From: Himantopus leucocephalus
Taxonomy: Eukaryota > Chordata > Aves > Charadriiformes > Recurvirostridae
Reading direction: 5' to 3'
NCBI GenBank assembly: GCA_003993805.1
Contig: RSEF01000004.1
Location: forward strand, 21,329,289 to 21,393,288
DNA: 64,000 nt
Shown here: positions 1 through 12,128 of the stretch, in pieces
Position numbering within the stretch: position 1 is the first letter of the stretch
Layout of the letters: the number at the start of each line of letters is the position of its first letter
Translations under genes and position numbers: made by a program
The notes under the pieces: model-generated
Seen by the model: the letters and a program-made list of their open reading frames with translations, nothing else
Told to the model about the DNA's origin: nothing
The model's database searches: none

Positions 1-1189
1 GGTCAAGGGACTACAACATTCCCCTCCACAAAGAATCATTTGTTGCATACGTAATTCCATTGTTCTCACTTTGCAAAATCAAACTCTCTGGCAGAGAAGT
101 CCTGCTCTGACTGAGCACAAATGCTGATCTGAGTGCTCAGTACGTTGCTCACAATCAGAGGTATTTTCAATCTACCCCAAACTTCCCTCTTTCTACCACT
201 TGGTTGGTTTCAACTTCCAGAGTTTTTGTGCAACTGCCACCCAGCACTAGAGCCTTTTCTATGTTTTTGTTCAAACACATTTAACAGGATTCTTAACTTC
301 CTGCAACTCAGAAACATTTTCCTAAGGCGCCCCAGTGGCTCCAAAGATCACTCCCTTCCTACGTACAGCAGCTCCGCTAACAACAGCGCCAACTCAGCGT
401 CATCCAGCCAACCTCTACGTATTCACCATCAAACATCAGCCCACAGAGAAACCATTCGATACCGGAAGCATCGTTTCCCTTCTCAAACAACTTTCAGTAC
501 AATACTTGTTCTGCTTGGCTTTCTTGCTCACCTCATGCTCCCCATCTCTCCTCTCCGCGGTTCCGGGCTCCTCCAGTGCTCTGGGTCGCTCCCTCCTCCT
601 TCAGCCCTTCTCTCACCATTGCAGACCTGCTGCCTCTTTCCCAAGCAGCACCCAGTAGGCCTCAAAAGCTTTGCCTCTCTGCAGGACCCTCCCTGATTTG
701 CCACAGGTGTTGCTAAATTAGTGCCTTGATTGTTCAATTAGTAGAATGGCACCAAGGTATTTCAAAGCTTGTGGCTGTATCTTGCAAGTTCGTGGGGGCA
801 GAGGTGAGTTTCTGAAAGTGTGAACAGAGGTGGGGAAGTCATCAAGTCCATTTTTTTAACATAAAACTTTGTCAGCTGTCCATTGCTTACTTGACACCTC
901 TGATAAACTTTTCCCCCAGTATTTCTGTAGGGATTTCAGAGCTGTATGTCTGTTTTGGCCACACACCTGTTCAGTTCACTTATGAACACATTCACTTGAT
1001 CAGCAAATTACCATCTTCTTTTGTAACAGATTCATCCTCCGGGATCCTGAATCCTGCTCCAGACAATCTAACACACAACAGAAGGCTTGCCCATCCTGCA
1101 CGTACCAGTTCAATATGGGTGAGATATTTGCATAGGCACTGGGAGTGGAATTTGGGGTGGGGAGAATATTTAAGTGATGAAAGTGTGTG
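1..1189. other. Gene-free stretch, no element recognised
   Basis: I see no gene, RNA or named repeat here. The part around 530-700 is pyrimidine-rich and carries overlapping long frames in more than one phase (the longest 133-696). Overlap in several phases is what a stop-poor pyrimidine tract gives by chance. No splice-framed coding block or promoter was found. Confidence 0.6.
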
Positions 1190-1380
1190 TCAAGGACTCT
1201 GTTCAGCTCCTGATTCTATCTATCACAGGCTTTCTTGGTGCTCTTGGACACCTTGCTTTATTCCTTTATGACTCAACTTCCTAGTTGTAAAATAATGAGG
1301 ATAATAATCCGTTTGGAATGACCAGTGCTCACGGGGTTGTGAGGAAAGAGCTATAGTCGGGTAAGTAAGTAGAAAGATAA
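1190..1380 (+). mobile_element. MIR-type SINE remnant
   Basis: Decayed copy of a MIR family SINE in plus orientation. The clearest part is at 1269-1350, where 'cttcctagttgtaaaataa' followed by 'gaggataataat' and 'ggggttgtgagga' matches the MIR core and 3' part ('cctcatctgtaaaatgaggataat...agggttgtgagga'). Upstream, 'cttggacacc' fits the 'ccttgggcaagtcac' block. It is heavily diverged, as expected for an element amplified before birds arose. Ends are approximate and no target-site duplication is visible. The family call is from memory of the consensus. Confidence 0.7.
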
Positions 1381-3424
1381 AAAGATTTTTGCTCTCATAG
1401 GTTGGAGTAGTTTTTTTTCCACCTACACCTCCTCAGAGTACTTGAAAGTGAGAAAAGGATTATGTTTCTCAGTGGGCCAGATCGTCTCAGAGAGAGCATT
1501 TCTCCGTTTCTTTTAAAGTATCTCTCATTTCAATTGTCATTCAGGGAATTTTATTTTTTTTTTTCAACTTGTGTATCTGTTCTGCTTCTAGCTTTGTTAT
1601 CCTAAGTTCAAAAACATTGCCACTCTCACTATTCAGATCATTTTATGTCTCAGAACTCCAGACATCAGCAGTATATGACTTGTAACGTGACATTTGATAT
1701 ATTTTTACATGCAAGTTTGCTCTGTCGGGCTTTTAAAATTGCTTCTAGTAAGGGCAATCTCTTAAGAGAAAAAAAACTTTCATGGCTATCTTGCTTTGCA
1801 TTAACATGTAAAAGCACCTCTCTTCTTTCTTGCAATTCTGTGGTTTCTTCTACAACAGTACAGATTAATGGATGTATTTTTTGTTTCTCGGAAAGATCTA
1901 ATTGTAGCAAGGGAAGAGAAGAGAAGCCAGTGAGCATCCTCTGATCAGCCAACTCTCCCTAGATCAAATGCTCTCTGTTTGGGAACATCTGCCTTAAAAT
2001 ATACCACCTGTTCATAAAACAATACCAATAATAAAGTGCTCAAATGTCAAATATTGCAAGGAATCTTTAAAAGTTCATAACAATTGTTCCTTGTAAAGTA
2101 ACTAGGTTGTAAGTTTAAGCTGAAAATAACGTTCAAAAGCCAAAGCTCGTGCATCTGCTTCTGTGGTTGGTATGACAGGACGGTGCGTGTACAGCCACGA
2201 GCACATTATAACATTTGATATTTTTAATCAAATCCCATTTTAAGGTGTGATGTGTTTTACTCCGCTAAAGGTCATTTTAGTTACAGTAGCATTAAGGGTT
2301 TTCAATAAAACATTTTAAATGCCAGTTATATAACTGCTTTTAAAACATTTAACAGCCACATTGGTTACATGACCTGAGACAAAGGATATTTTCTCAGCAC
2401 TTTGATATATTGTGGCTAGATTATCCTTATGGGAACGTTCAGTTCCATAATGGCCTCAGGTCATCCTATAATATGTGGTGTAGGATTTTTTTTTTTCACC
2501 AAAACAATAATTGCTAATGAAGCCAACGGTGATGGAAGTTCAATGACATGGCAGAGGATAGAGGCTGTAGTCAATAATAGCAGCAGACACTGGCCAGTAC
2601 GAGAAGTTCATCAGCACTATTCAAGGACAAGAAGATGTAGCAGTAAGGAATGAACACACGCTGATCTCTGTCTTAGCGCTGCACTGTACGTTAAAGTAAA
2701 ATAACTCAGGTAAACAGAGTTCTGTCCTCCCCTGCATCTCAAAGAGCATTGCACCATTAAAATATGATCTATAATAGGATATAAGATACACAGATATAGG
2801 ATATCGTTTCAGGACCTCATACCCAGGTGTATGTGGGCACATATAGAGTTACACTATTCCATACCTCTCCTGTAATCTTGGAAAAGGGGGATGCTGTGAG
2901 ATGAACAAGCTCCATTTGATGTACAAGAGTCTCACGCCAGATCTTATTATTGAGGGTAGACAGCTATTTCTTGTTAGGCTCTCTATTGAAAAATATCACT
3001 GCAGCAGCACTTTCAGCTGTGGCATCTCCCCTGCCAGCACTCTCAGATTCTGGAGCTCGTTCCCAGACTCAGAAACCTTTTTGACTCAGAAGTGAGACTC
3101 CACATGGCAGATCATCATAAGCCAGTCAACAGGACACACTCCTCTTTGCTTCTCTAATTTTTTTCTTATCTATCTCTTCAGATTTTGTGTTCTGGGGGTT
3201 CTGGGCCACCTATTCATGTGTGATCTTGGACTGCGTAGCGTGGCTGGGGTTGGCCATGCTGCAGCCTCAAACCAAAGCAAGCAGCTCTTGTCGGGCAAAC
3301 TATTACCAAAGGCAAAAAAAAAAATATATTTCAAAAGCAAGCTTTCTTAAGCCTACTTTTTAAAAAATAAAAATAAAATATTTGTTCCAAAAATTAAATA
3401 AAAATGGTGTATCATGTATTTTCT
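1381..3424. other. Gene-free AT-rich stretch
   Basis: No gene or repeat family recognised. There is a poly-T run near 1550-1563 and several short frames (for example 1645-1944 and its antisense 1665-1952) with no coding character. Base composition is AT-rich throughout. Confidence 0.6.
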
Positions 3425-3495
3425 CTTGCTTTGAGCAGGAGGTACTAGATGACCTTCCAAGGACCTCTCCAGCCTGAATTATTCTAAGAAAATAT
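3425..3495 (+). mobile_element. CR1 LINE 3' tail, severely 5'-truncated
   Basis: The stretch 'aggtactagatgaccttcc' then 'aaggacctctccagcctgaa' and 'ttattctaag' is the 3' untranslated end of a CR1 retrotransposon in plus orientation. This is the conserved 'ggactagatgacctttgaggtcccttccaacc' block followed by one decayed copy of the terminal octamer (ATTCTATG type). Only about 70 bp remain. CR1 copies are normally 5'-truncated because reverse transcription starts at the 3' end. Nothing upstream of about 3425 aligns convincingly. Confidence 0.8.
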
Positions 3496-3790
3496 GTATA
3501 TTTCTTAAAAAGCAATATAAGCAAAAGACACAGTGACAATCCTTTTTCACAGCTCCTGGGCATCATGTCTTTCTCAGTGACTTCAGGTCTTAATGAAATT
3601 AAGAAGTCGCTGTGTTTCAGAATAATATCTTCCACAGCCAATTTTATCATGATCCAATGAAATAAATGTTTCCAAAGTGAACAGCTGGCATCTCTTTTCA
3701 TAAAAGATTCCCTTTTAGAACACTATTTCCAAACAATATTACAGTGGCTCCATTCACATGGCTATAGTTAAGACTGTGTCAATACTTCTC

Positions 3791-3820
3791 TTATAAACCT
3801 TGTTTTTCAAGGGTTTATAA
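3791..3820. repeat. Short inverted repeat (hairpin)
   Basis: Arms ttataaaccttg (3791-3802) and caagggtttataa (3808-3820) are complementary over 12 bp with one bulged G, separated by a T5 loop. It is AT-rich at the base and too short for a microRNA precursor. It may be chance. Confidence 0.6.
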
Positions 3821-5247
3821 CTTTACAGCTGAGCCATAATTAGCTGGGATTTGAGTTACAGCACAAGAGTTCAGTCTGTCTGTGAGGACATTTTTGCTAA
3901 TATTAATAAAATCAGTTTTAAATCATAGAAGAGTAAAACAGTACTTTACATGCATAAAAAGGATTCTTGAACATTAAACAGCTTTGATTTAAGAAAAGGA
4001 ATTTTGGCAAGTGATTATAATATGATCTCCATCTTTTTTTGTCCTTTTAAAAGAAAAAGAGCAAAAAAGTTGCTTTAGAAACTCAGTTTGACAAACATAT
4101 GGAAATTCAAAATTAAAGTTGACGGTCTCTCCTTAATTTATGTTGTTACGAAGAACAGGCACGATGGTCTCATTAAAAGGCACCGAATCAACAAAAGCTC
4201 ATATTCTGTGGATTTTCTCAGCTCTTTCTTTAGTCTTGCTGCCATGTGAGCATAGTTTTTAGTACCTGATATCATTTTGTTTGTGCATTTTATGACAATA
4301 CCAATTTGCACCCTGCCTGTGGTTTTATGGTCACTTCAGTCTTAGCTATTAGCCCATCCTTCTGCACTCCTTGTTTCCAATGCCGTTCTTAATTACAATG
4401 CAAAACGAACGCCTCCTGTTTCCCATTCCAGTCATACTAAACTGTACTCCATTGTGAGCCCAGCTCACCCTGTTAGCATGAGTCAGCTCTCGTTTCTGTT
4501 TCACGGAGCTCTCCTGACTGCATCAGGATTTCATTGTCAAGGAGAGCCACATTTGGTTCACTCGCTGTATATCTTAATGGCAATGTCTACTGGATATCTC
4601 AAAAGAGCTAATGAAGTCCCATGAATTGAGGCCAAGTAGTTGGAATCTTTATGCAGAACCCAATTTGTTCGTGAAAACTTGCCCTTTGTATCATAAATTA
4701 GCCTGAAAAAACACATATGCAATGAGAAAATGGAAAAGATACGTCAAAGTTGGTTACTCAGAAGGTCTTTTTTCTAGTGGGTATAAACTGTTACAAAAGA
4801 AATAAATGTGACAATGTGGAAAGCCAGTAGCTCAACAAAGCCCTAGGACAGTTGCTTTGCAGGAACCTTATTCCTTCACTTTACCCGTCCTCTGTGGTTT
4901 TCCTTTGGATTTCAGTCCAAACATCTCTCCTGTGACTATTTCCATGTCAGAGTCCCATGATCACCCTAAAACCTTCATCTTCCCAACCTTTAAGTTTCTA
5001 GGTCTACCCCTCCCACAATGATCACAGTTGAATCGTTCCTTTTCATGCAGACCTTGGGCTCTTGCGCAAAACTGCTGGGTGCTCATTTCTAAACCAAACC
5101 AAAGAATCATCCAGAAGGGCAGGCACTGCGTGTGACAGACTCACCTGAGACCAGCACAGATTCAGAGAACCATATATTGACGTCAAAACCTTCATCACCA
5201 GCAAAATAACGGCTCAAGAAAACCTGTGATCTGGTTCTCCGCAGTGC

Positions 5248-5279
5248 AACTGCTTCTGTTCCTAACCGCTTCTGTTCCT
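5248..5279. repeat. 16-bp tandem duplication, two copies
   Basis: Units aactgcttctgttcct (5248-5263) and aaccgcttctgttcct (5264-5279) are head to tail and differ at one base. This is a small replication-slippage type duplication in non-coding DNA. Confidence 0.9.
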
Positions 5280-8200
5280 GTTGCCACCCTCTGAGACTTC
5301 TCGTCATATGAAAGCCCAAACGGCTCACCAGATCTCAAGCTCAAAGGGATGTCCAGCTCATGTTTTTTACCATTTCTTCTGCCTTCCCTTTCCCCTCCCT
5401 GCCACTCAACTGAGCTAGTGTGCTCCCAAAGACTTTATGGTCCCAAAACACCAAGAAAGAAATAGTGAGAGGAAAAAATAAGGAGAAAATACTTCCAGTC
5501 ACATACAGGATGGGTATAACCAAGGACCTCATTCATAGACATTCAAAACTGACCCTCTGCGTTAGTAAAACCACATCACATTCCTTCCCCTTTCTTCCCT
5601 GTGCGCTGAAGGCACTGTCAGTGTCATCCTCCTTCTTCCCTTACCAGTTAGTTCTTCATACACAGAGTTTGGTAACATAATCGTCGTTAATCTGGGAGAC
5701 TTTCCCTAAATAGAAGGATAATCGGGGTGGTTTGGAAAGATGCTTATTTTAGCTTAATATGTTATCTCCAATGATGCTGAACAGAGCAAAAAGGATAGAA
5801 TTCCACCTCGGCGTTACAACGTTGTGGAAACAAACACAAATCTTGTTAGAGTGCAAACAGCAACCACAGAGCTCTCCCTGTTATCCTTGCTGACTGATCT
5901 GTATGATAATTGCAGGCTAGGATGACTGTATCCCTCTCAGGACAGAGTTAACCGTATTATACAGTCAGAAGCCTTACTGAATTTTGTGGCCGTCACCCTG
6001 CACAAAAACATGAAGTTAAAATTGTTCCTTCGAATTCAAATGGGATCAATACCTCTCAGGAGACAGATGGGGTTTTCTTTTCTACACTGAAAAAAGAATC
6101 AGTGTCTGGAGTTCTGGCTCGAAGTATTCATTCAGCTACAGAACAACACCAGGAAAAATCAGCAGAGAGTGGGCACCTGCTCTTTTCCTTGATCAGCCCT
6201 GGATCTCAGAATGTGATGTTTTATATAAAGGGAGCTTGCTGTTGCTCTTGCCTGCTGCTTTTAAAACTACACAGTCTGGCTCAGGCAAGAAGGGCATGTT
6301 TATTCTTTTTTGGAGCTTTTTCATTTTTACTTGTAGCTGAATCCTCTAGGTCAATTGTATCTGCAGGGGTGGGAGAGGAATTTAATTGCTTTTACTTCCT
6401 ACCTTCATCTCAGGGTGACCAGTCCATTAATAATGCACAGGAAGCAACTAGGAAATGCATGGTAGATTAGGGATTAATTGATATTTGGAAAGATTTCAAT
6501 CCACATTTGAAGGAAAAGGTTACGCACTGTAGTCCAGCTCTAGTTACTATTTGCATTTGATTATTTTATTATTTTTTACAGCCTTGCTTCTTCTGGTTTT
6601 AAGTCTGTTTTCCCCTTTCCTTGGCCAACCAGGCTTTAACAAAAATTTCCTTGTTTGTTTCTTGCTGGAGATATTTGTTACATTTCTGATACATGCCGCC
6701 CCGTGGCAAATAAATAAATGCATTTCTCCGTATTTTCCAGTAAATATGTTTTTTTCTGCACTGACACCACCCACAGTTCCTTTATGAACAATTTGACTTT
6801 CCAAAATGTTATTGATTTCTCTGCTTGCAAGTTACAAGATTAATAGCTTTAGAGCCAAAAGCCCTTCAATTCTTTCACCAAATGGGTGCTGCAAGCTTGC
6901 TTCAATGCCTGCTGATGTGCTTGAGCACATCGCTTTTAGTAAGAAACATGAGCGAGGCACTCCTCAAATCAACAAGGCACTAAAATCCAGGAAACAGATG
7001 GGTAATTCCAGTGATGTCAGGGCAGGAAGGTATGATTTAGTTGGTTTGAAAATGACGAGCCTGACACCTCGACTTGTTTTGCCTGTGTTGCCCCATGGAA
7101 ATGACAATGGCTTCAGTAACTCCTCCAGCAGTTTTAAAGGCTGCAGAACAGCTAATATTGACACCCATAAAAACAGTAACTACTGGTAGCAGAACTTGAC
7201 TCTAGCTGTCAGGAGCAAGAGACAATGTGAAAAGAACAGAAGACCCAATAGAAAAGATATATTAGATTCTTTTAAGACCTTGGGAAATTCACCATCTTTT
7301 CCCAATGCCACTTACATTAAAAATAGACTAAAGTTAGGAATATAACATAAATGTCCGGTTACAAGCACTTTGATAATGTTAGGTGAATTGGACAAAGACC
7401 TTTTCAAGACCCCTGGTGTTAGAACAGCTTTTATGATGGTATTTGAATTTGAGAGTAATGGAATCTTCTAAGCAGCTAAAGCCAGACAATTTGGAAGACT
7501 TTCAAGGCTGCTAAACGCACACCGCAGAGAGACACTGATGACTGTAAAATTTGAGTGGCCATCTCAATTTAGTATTAAAATGTCAAAGGAGAGGTAGACC
7601 TGCATTTCATATATCGTACCATGAAGTATTTGGAATACTGATGACAGAAACACTTAAGTTCTTTTCTAATAACCTGCCGCTCTGGAAGCAGAGCTAGACT
7701 AGTTACAGAAGTGTGTTAAGATACAATTTGTGAGTAAAGAAACAGTGATGATGACTCTCCTTTGCAGTAATCGATTTTGGATTGGAGAAGTTCACCTCCC
7801 TGTCACTCAGAGGTAGTAAAGGTCACGTCATAAGTGACTTTCATAGTCCTAACAGTGAGTGTTTTGCACCTCAAATGCGGTTCTGTTTGTTCTTCCCTAT
7901 TTGATAGACCAAGAGAAAGGGAAAGTCACTGAAAAATAAGAGGTAGCTCAAGAAGATGCCCTGGAGGAATCTTTGCTCACCTTATCCCATCATGGTGATA
8001 ACAGCTGCTGAAAAGGCCCCCTTTTTTCTGCTGCAGGATATCTCAATCCAGGCCTGAATTTTATTCAAATATCCACTGTCCAATCATTAAGAACAGTAAG
8101 CAGCATCCCCTACATTACAGTATTAAATTAAAAATGTATGTTATTTACAACTATTGTTAAGAGCTGTTTTCAAATCCCTTCAGTATTTTTCATCCATAGA

Positions 8201-10122
8201 GGTATTTGGGGAATTTTGCTAATTCTGGTTTTATTAACATATTTGGTGAAGGTTATCTGAGTTTCATCTCTTAATCTAGGAGACTTTGCATTCACTATTG
8301 GCTGATTTATCTGCTTTGACTGATTAAATAAACGAAGAAAGAATTGTAAACTGTAGTGGTGTCACAATGGGGTAGTTATGCTTTATTTTAATTAAAATCA
8401 GGGTCTAAAAAAATATTTTATTCAGTGGCTATCTACCTGGCCACGCTTGGCCTAGTTTCTTCAAGTACCTAGAGATTCTGCTGAAGTCTTCATTCGCTCA
8501 AGCTGCCAAATCCACAGCCCTGCGTTCTCTGTACAGCTCAAGCCGCAGGCACATTTTCAGCCAAAAGAATCTGAATTCACTGGTCACAAGCATTTGTGTA
8601 AGGCCTGTATTGCTTTTATATAAACCTGCTCTTTCTACCTCTGCTCTGCTTCCCACAACTTCTAAGCTCTGCATCTCTCTGTGGTTGCAGCTCCCCCTGC
8701 AACACTTGAGGAAAGAAGGAAGGCTCCATGAAACTTCCATTTCTGTTTTACTTTCCGCCTAATCTCTGCAGGAGCCCAGAGAGAGTCACGTACAAATCTC
8801 TGGCCCCAGGCAGTTTTCTGTCAAAGAAGAATGACCAAGAAGCACGAAAAAATAGTGAAACTTGTGACATCATCACAGTGCAAAGCAATACAGGTTCTTT
8901 CGAACAGGGGAATCAAAACTTAAATAGCATTAACTTACCTTCCGTGAAATTCTCAGCTACGTGGTTTATGGCTGTGCCCCTGTTCTTAGCTGTGCCCAAC
9001 ATATCCTGGGTTCTGCTGGAGGAAGCGAGGCTTCTTGCAATTACCAGTCAAATAAATATGAGTTTCCATCATAGCTTATTTTCCATTTTAGTTGGCAACG
9101 ATTTCATCACTCTCAAAGCAGTTAGTTACATATTGCCTTGGAGACCAACAGGTTACCTGGATGTTGCTAGGATGCACCATTTGCCTGATTCTCTCTCCTT
9201 TTTCTCAGCCACATTGCCCACTCCCTGCGCTGTTAAACCGTTTGGCCATTGCCCAGGGTACCCTTATGCTGGGAAGTCCTTAAGTAGCCATCTGGAAAGT
9301 CAGTTTAAGGCAGCGGGACACAGAAAGTAACGGAGGTCAATCTCTGTTTCTAATTATCAATATAGAATTTGGAAGAGATTTTTAATATATTATTCTGATA
9401 CCTGTTCATTTACTATGGGCAGGGATACCATAGCACCATACCATCTACTTTACGAGCATTCCTTCTCATAATGTATTGTGCTTGAAATGCTGAACGGTTG
9501 ATATATGCATTTATTTTCCCAAGATGGCCTGTGTTGGCCTTTTGTGGGAAATGTTGCAAACCGACCACAAATGAAGTTGATGTGAAGCTGAGAAAAGCAG
9601 GCATGTAGGGTTATATATGGATAAATTGAGAGGGGATGTGAAAGACAGAAAATATCTACTATCTAAACTTATATACAATCAATGCAGCTCATGTGATCGA
9701 ACTGTACTAACGTCAGCGGTGAACAGCTGCAGTTGGGAAGCCCTCATCAGTACTGAGCACCAAAGGGAAATGGAGGGAAGAAACTTGAGTGAACGGGGTT
9801 GAGAAAAAAAAGTAGCCCAACTACCCTTTCCTTCCCAATCATAATGTTTTAATACAACAGAATAAAGTGGCATATAAAAAGGTAATGTGCATTTTCTTCA
9901 AGGACTTGTTGAAAACTATAATACAGGAGCTTTGCAATTTACTGGTAATATGTACACAATGTGAAAGATCAGGAGCAGGGAGTACTATCACTATATTTAG
10001 AGATAATGCTGCTTTTCTTTCATAGGCTTGGTATAAACTTTGATTACATAGCATTTCTTTAATTTGCTGCTATTCAAGAAAACCCTTAGAGCACTGCAGC
10101 GAGCAATGCCTCTCTTTTACAT

Positions 10123-10150
10123 TTGCATTTTTTAATTTGCATTTTTTAAT
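10123..10150. repeat. 14-bp tandem duplication, two perfect copies
   Basis: The unit ttgcattttttaat occurs twice in direct succession with no mismatch. It lies in AT-rich non-coding DNA. Perfect identity suggests a recent slippage event. Confidence 0.9.
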
Positions 10151-10654
10151 TTCCCAGACTACAGCTCCACACCTACACAGGCTTCCCCTGTGGGAGGGAA
10201 GAGAATATTTTTCAGTATGAATGATACTGTTTCTCTTCTCAAATAGCTGTAGTTATTAATTCCAGAGATTTACAAAAATCACTTTGCTACTGTATAACTT
10301 AAGTGTGGAGTCTTGTTCTAACTAACATCAGATGCCAATCTATTGCTCCACTGGTGCCCATTTTAAATAGGGCAGCCAAGCAAAAAGTTCAGACTGCTGA
10401 AACGCCTAGCTGCCATTCTCAGCAGCCTGCTCCTGCATTCCTTGCATACCCCAAAATGCCACCGAGTTCAGGAGGAGTTTGGTGCTTTTAAAGGAAAAGC
10501 CATTATGTCCGTAATACATCAAGCCCCCCATGGTAGACTAATGACAAGAATCTAGACCAAGTTACTCAGCACAGCAGACCTTAGGATCTCCTATTTACTA
10601 ACCAACAGGGACCAGTTTAGTAGATACCTTTAAAACATGTACTAAAACCCACAT
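10151..10654. other. Gene-free stretch
   Basis: No gene, RNA or repeat family recognised. A 62-codon frame at 10303-10491 has no splice or start context that would support it. Confidence 0.55.
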
Positions 10655-11075
10655 TCTAGGAGCAAGGGTATTTGCCTGTGATCTGGGGGATCAGCAGTTT
10701 AGACCCTACTCTGCCTCGCTTGGATGGGGAACTCAACCCAGATCTCTTCCACCTCTTAAGAGTGTCAGGCTCTTCTCAAGACAGAAAGGTTATGAGAGGA
10801 AGATCCTGTAAACCAACGGTTACATCACTCATATGGCAGATGACAAAGTTAGGACGTATCATCAAGTAATTCTTTCAGCCGCTGGTATTTCACTGCACGC
10901 AGATTGGAACAATGCCACTGGAAGAGACTGAAAGAGCCCACAGCACTCAAAAAGCCTGGTGGGCAGAGCTCTTTCTGAGATATGGGAGACCTAAATTTAA
11001 TTCCACATGCCAGATTCAGCAGAGGGACATCTAGCGTCCCATTTCCTAGAAGATGCCCAATTAACAGAAGAAAAA
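10655..11075. mobile_element. Old sauropsid interspersed repeat, class uncertain
   Basis: Two sub-blocks (about 10670-10775 and 10960-11065) share an arrangement: a 'gatctggg/gagatatggg' box, then 'ttag-acccta' or 'cctaaatttaattcc', then 'gattcagcagagggac', then 'ttcctagaag-tgcc'. The linker 'gattggaacaatgccact' followed by 'ggaagagactgaaagagccc' also fits a repeat pattern I remember from turtle, crocodile and bird genomes, where boxes of the type 'gggagacccgggttcaa...' and their complements alternate. The boxes resemble tRNA B-box sequence, so a SINE or composite origin is possible. Name and orientation are uncertain. Confidence 0.45.
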
Positions 11076-11959
11076 AGAAATGGTCTCTCCCTCATTCTGT
11101 TTCGGTAGTGGAGGGTCAGCTTCTTTTGGGTACCAACCTTCAAGAGAAATTTCAGAATCCCAGGTGACACCTATGCACTCAGAGGCCAGACGGAAAGGCT
11201 GTCCTTCCCTGGGGCGTCTCCTCCTGACTCACGCACTCACTCACTCACTCCCCTTCAGTACGTTGGCTCCTGGGACTGTCATTTTTAGGTACCCAGCTTG
11301 CCTCCTGCTTTGCAGGCAGAGTCTGTGCCTAAGTTGGATTTCTTTGCTCTTAAAAACCTGAGATGCTAAATTTGAGGCCTGACATAAAGAGGGAAGGCAA
11401 CAAGCAAAATTAGACCTGGAAAAGAGACGGCAACAGCCGGGCAATGGCTTTGTTCAGGAATTTTAGCCAAGTAGTAATGCCTGTCTATTGGGGAGTGACT
11501 GTCTCCAGAACGACTCCATCCAGAGGCTGAGGCAACAAAAATTATTTATTTGACTGTCTCTATCCAGGACCTTGCAAAAGAAAATTTACAAACACAGCAT
11601 GACTTCTCAAGACTGCACGTTTGCTCACATAATAAGGTGGGAAAAAAAGAACTTGGAAGACTTTATATAACAGCACCATCTCATGACACCTGCCATAACA
11701 ATATTTTATTTGTCAGTCTTTTCTCATCCTATGTCTCTTGAAGCTTGACTAGGTTACTGCATCAAAGGGAAGGAGTAATAGTATCATTGCAGATAAAAGA
11801 AAACGAGAGAAGTACGCTGTACACAATCTGCCCATCATGTCACCTCACAGTTACATTAACCAAACAGGCAACACATCTATGAAAAATACACAGCCATAAA
11901 ATATGGCAATCCATGTAAACTAGAGCTTCTTCTCAGGTATGTAAAAAATGCTCCATTCT
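11076..11959. other. Gene-free stretch
   Basis: No gene recognised. It contains the short (CACT)4 microsatellite listed separately and several chance frames on both strands (11080-11361 and its antisense 11241-11444). Confidence 0.55.
11234..11250. repeat. (CACT)4 microsatellite
   Basis: Four head-to-tail CACT units. A short simple repeat without other context. Confidence 0.9.
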
Positions 11960-12128
11960 TACACGGTACCTATAATTCAAAATGCTTTACGCAGATTAAT
12001 TAATGTAACATACTTTATGCGCATCAATACACTGAGGCAGAGAAAGATTAAATAAATGACAAAGCACAAAATTTAACAGACACAGGAAGTGGCAGAGCCA
12101 TAAACAACAGAGAACAACTGGATTCCAC
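11960..12128 (-). mobile_element. MIR-type SINE remnant, antisense
   Basis: Read on the plus strand, 'aaaatgctttacgcagatt' is followed by 'acactgaggcagagaaag' and 'ggaagtggcagagcc'. This is the reverse complement layout of MIR: '...gcgctttacatacatta...actgaggcacagagaggtt...agtggcagagccgggattc'. The three blocks occur in the right order and spacing over about 170 bp, so the element lies on the minus strand. It is strongly diverged. Confidence 0.75.

Larger units (their letters stand above)
3496..10122. other. Long gene-free AT-rich stretch
   Basis: No coding gene is supported in these 6.6 kb. Contents seen: a short hairpin at 3791-3820, a 16-bp tandem duplication at 5248-5279, and many short chance frames (the longest 8728-9330, with no recognisable protein character). 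I saw no LINE, SINE or LTR signature I could name. Very old repeats or conserved non-coding elements may be present but cannot be told by eye. Confidence 0.55.

Noticed and set aside
133..696. 187-codon open frame, the longest in the window
   Set aside because: Overlaps another frame (335-658), lies in pyrimidine-rich DNA, and has low-complexity S/P/L-rich content with no domain or splice context.
8728..9330. 200-codon open frame
   Set aside because: No recognisable domain, AT-rich flanks, an overlapping second plus-strand frame, and composition like translated non-coding DNA.
10655..11075. tRNA gene
   Set aside because: B-box-like text is present, but no cloverleaf with acceptor, D and anticodon arms could be laid out. 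It fits a repeat instead.
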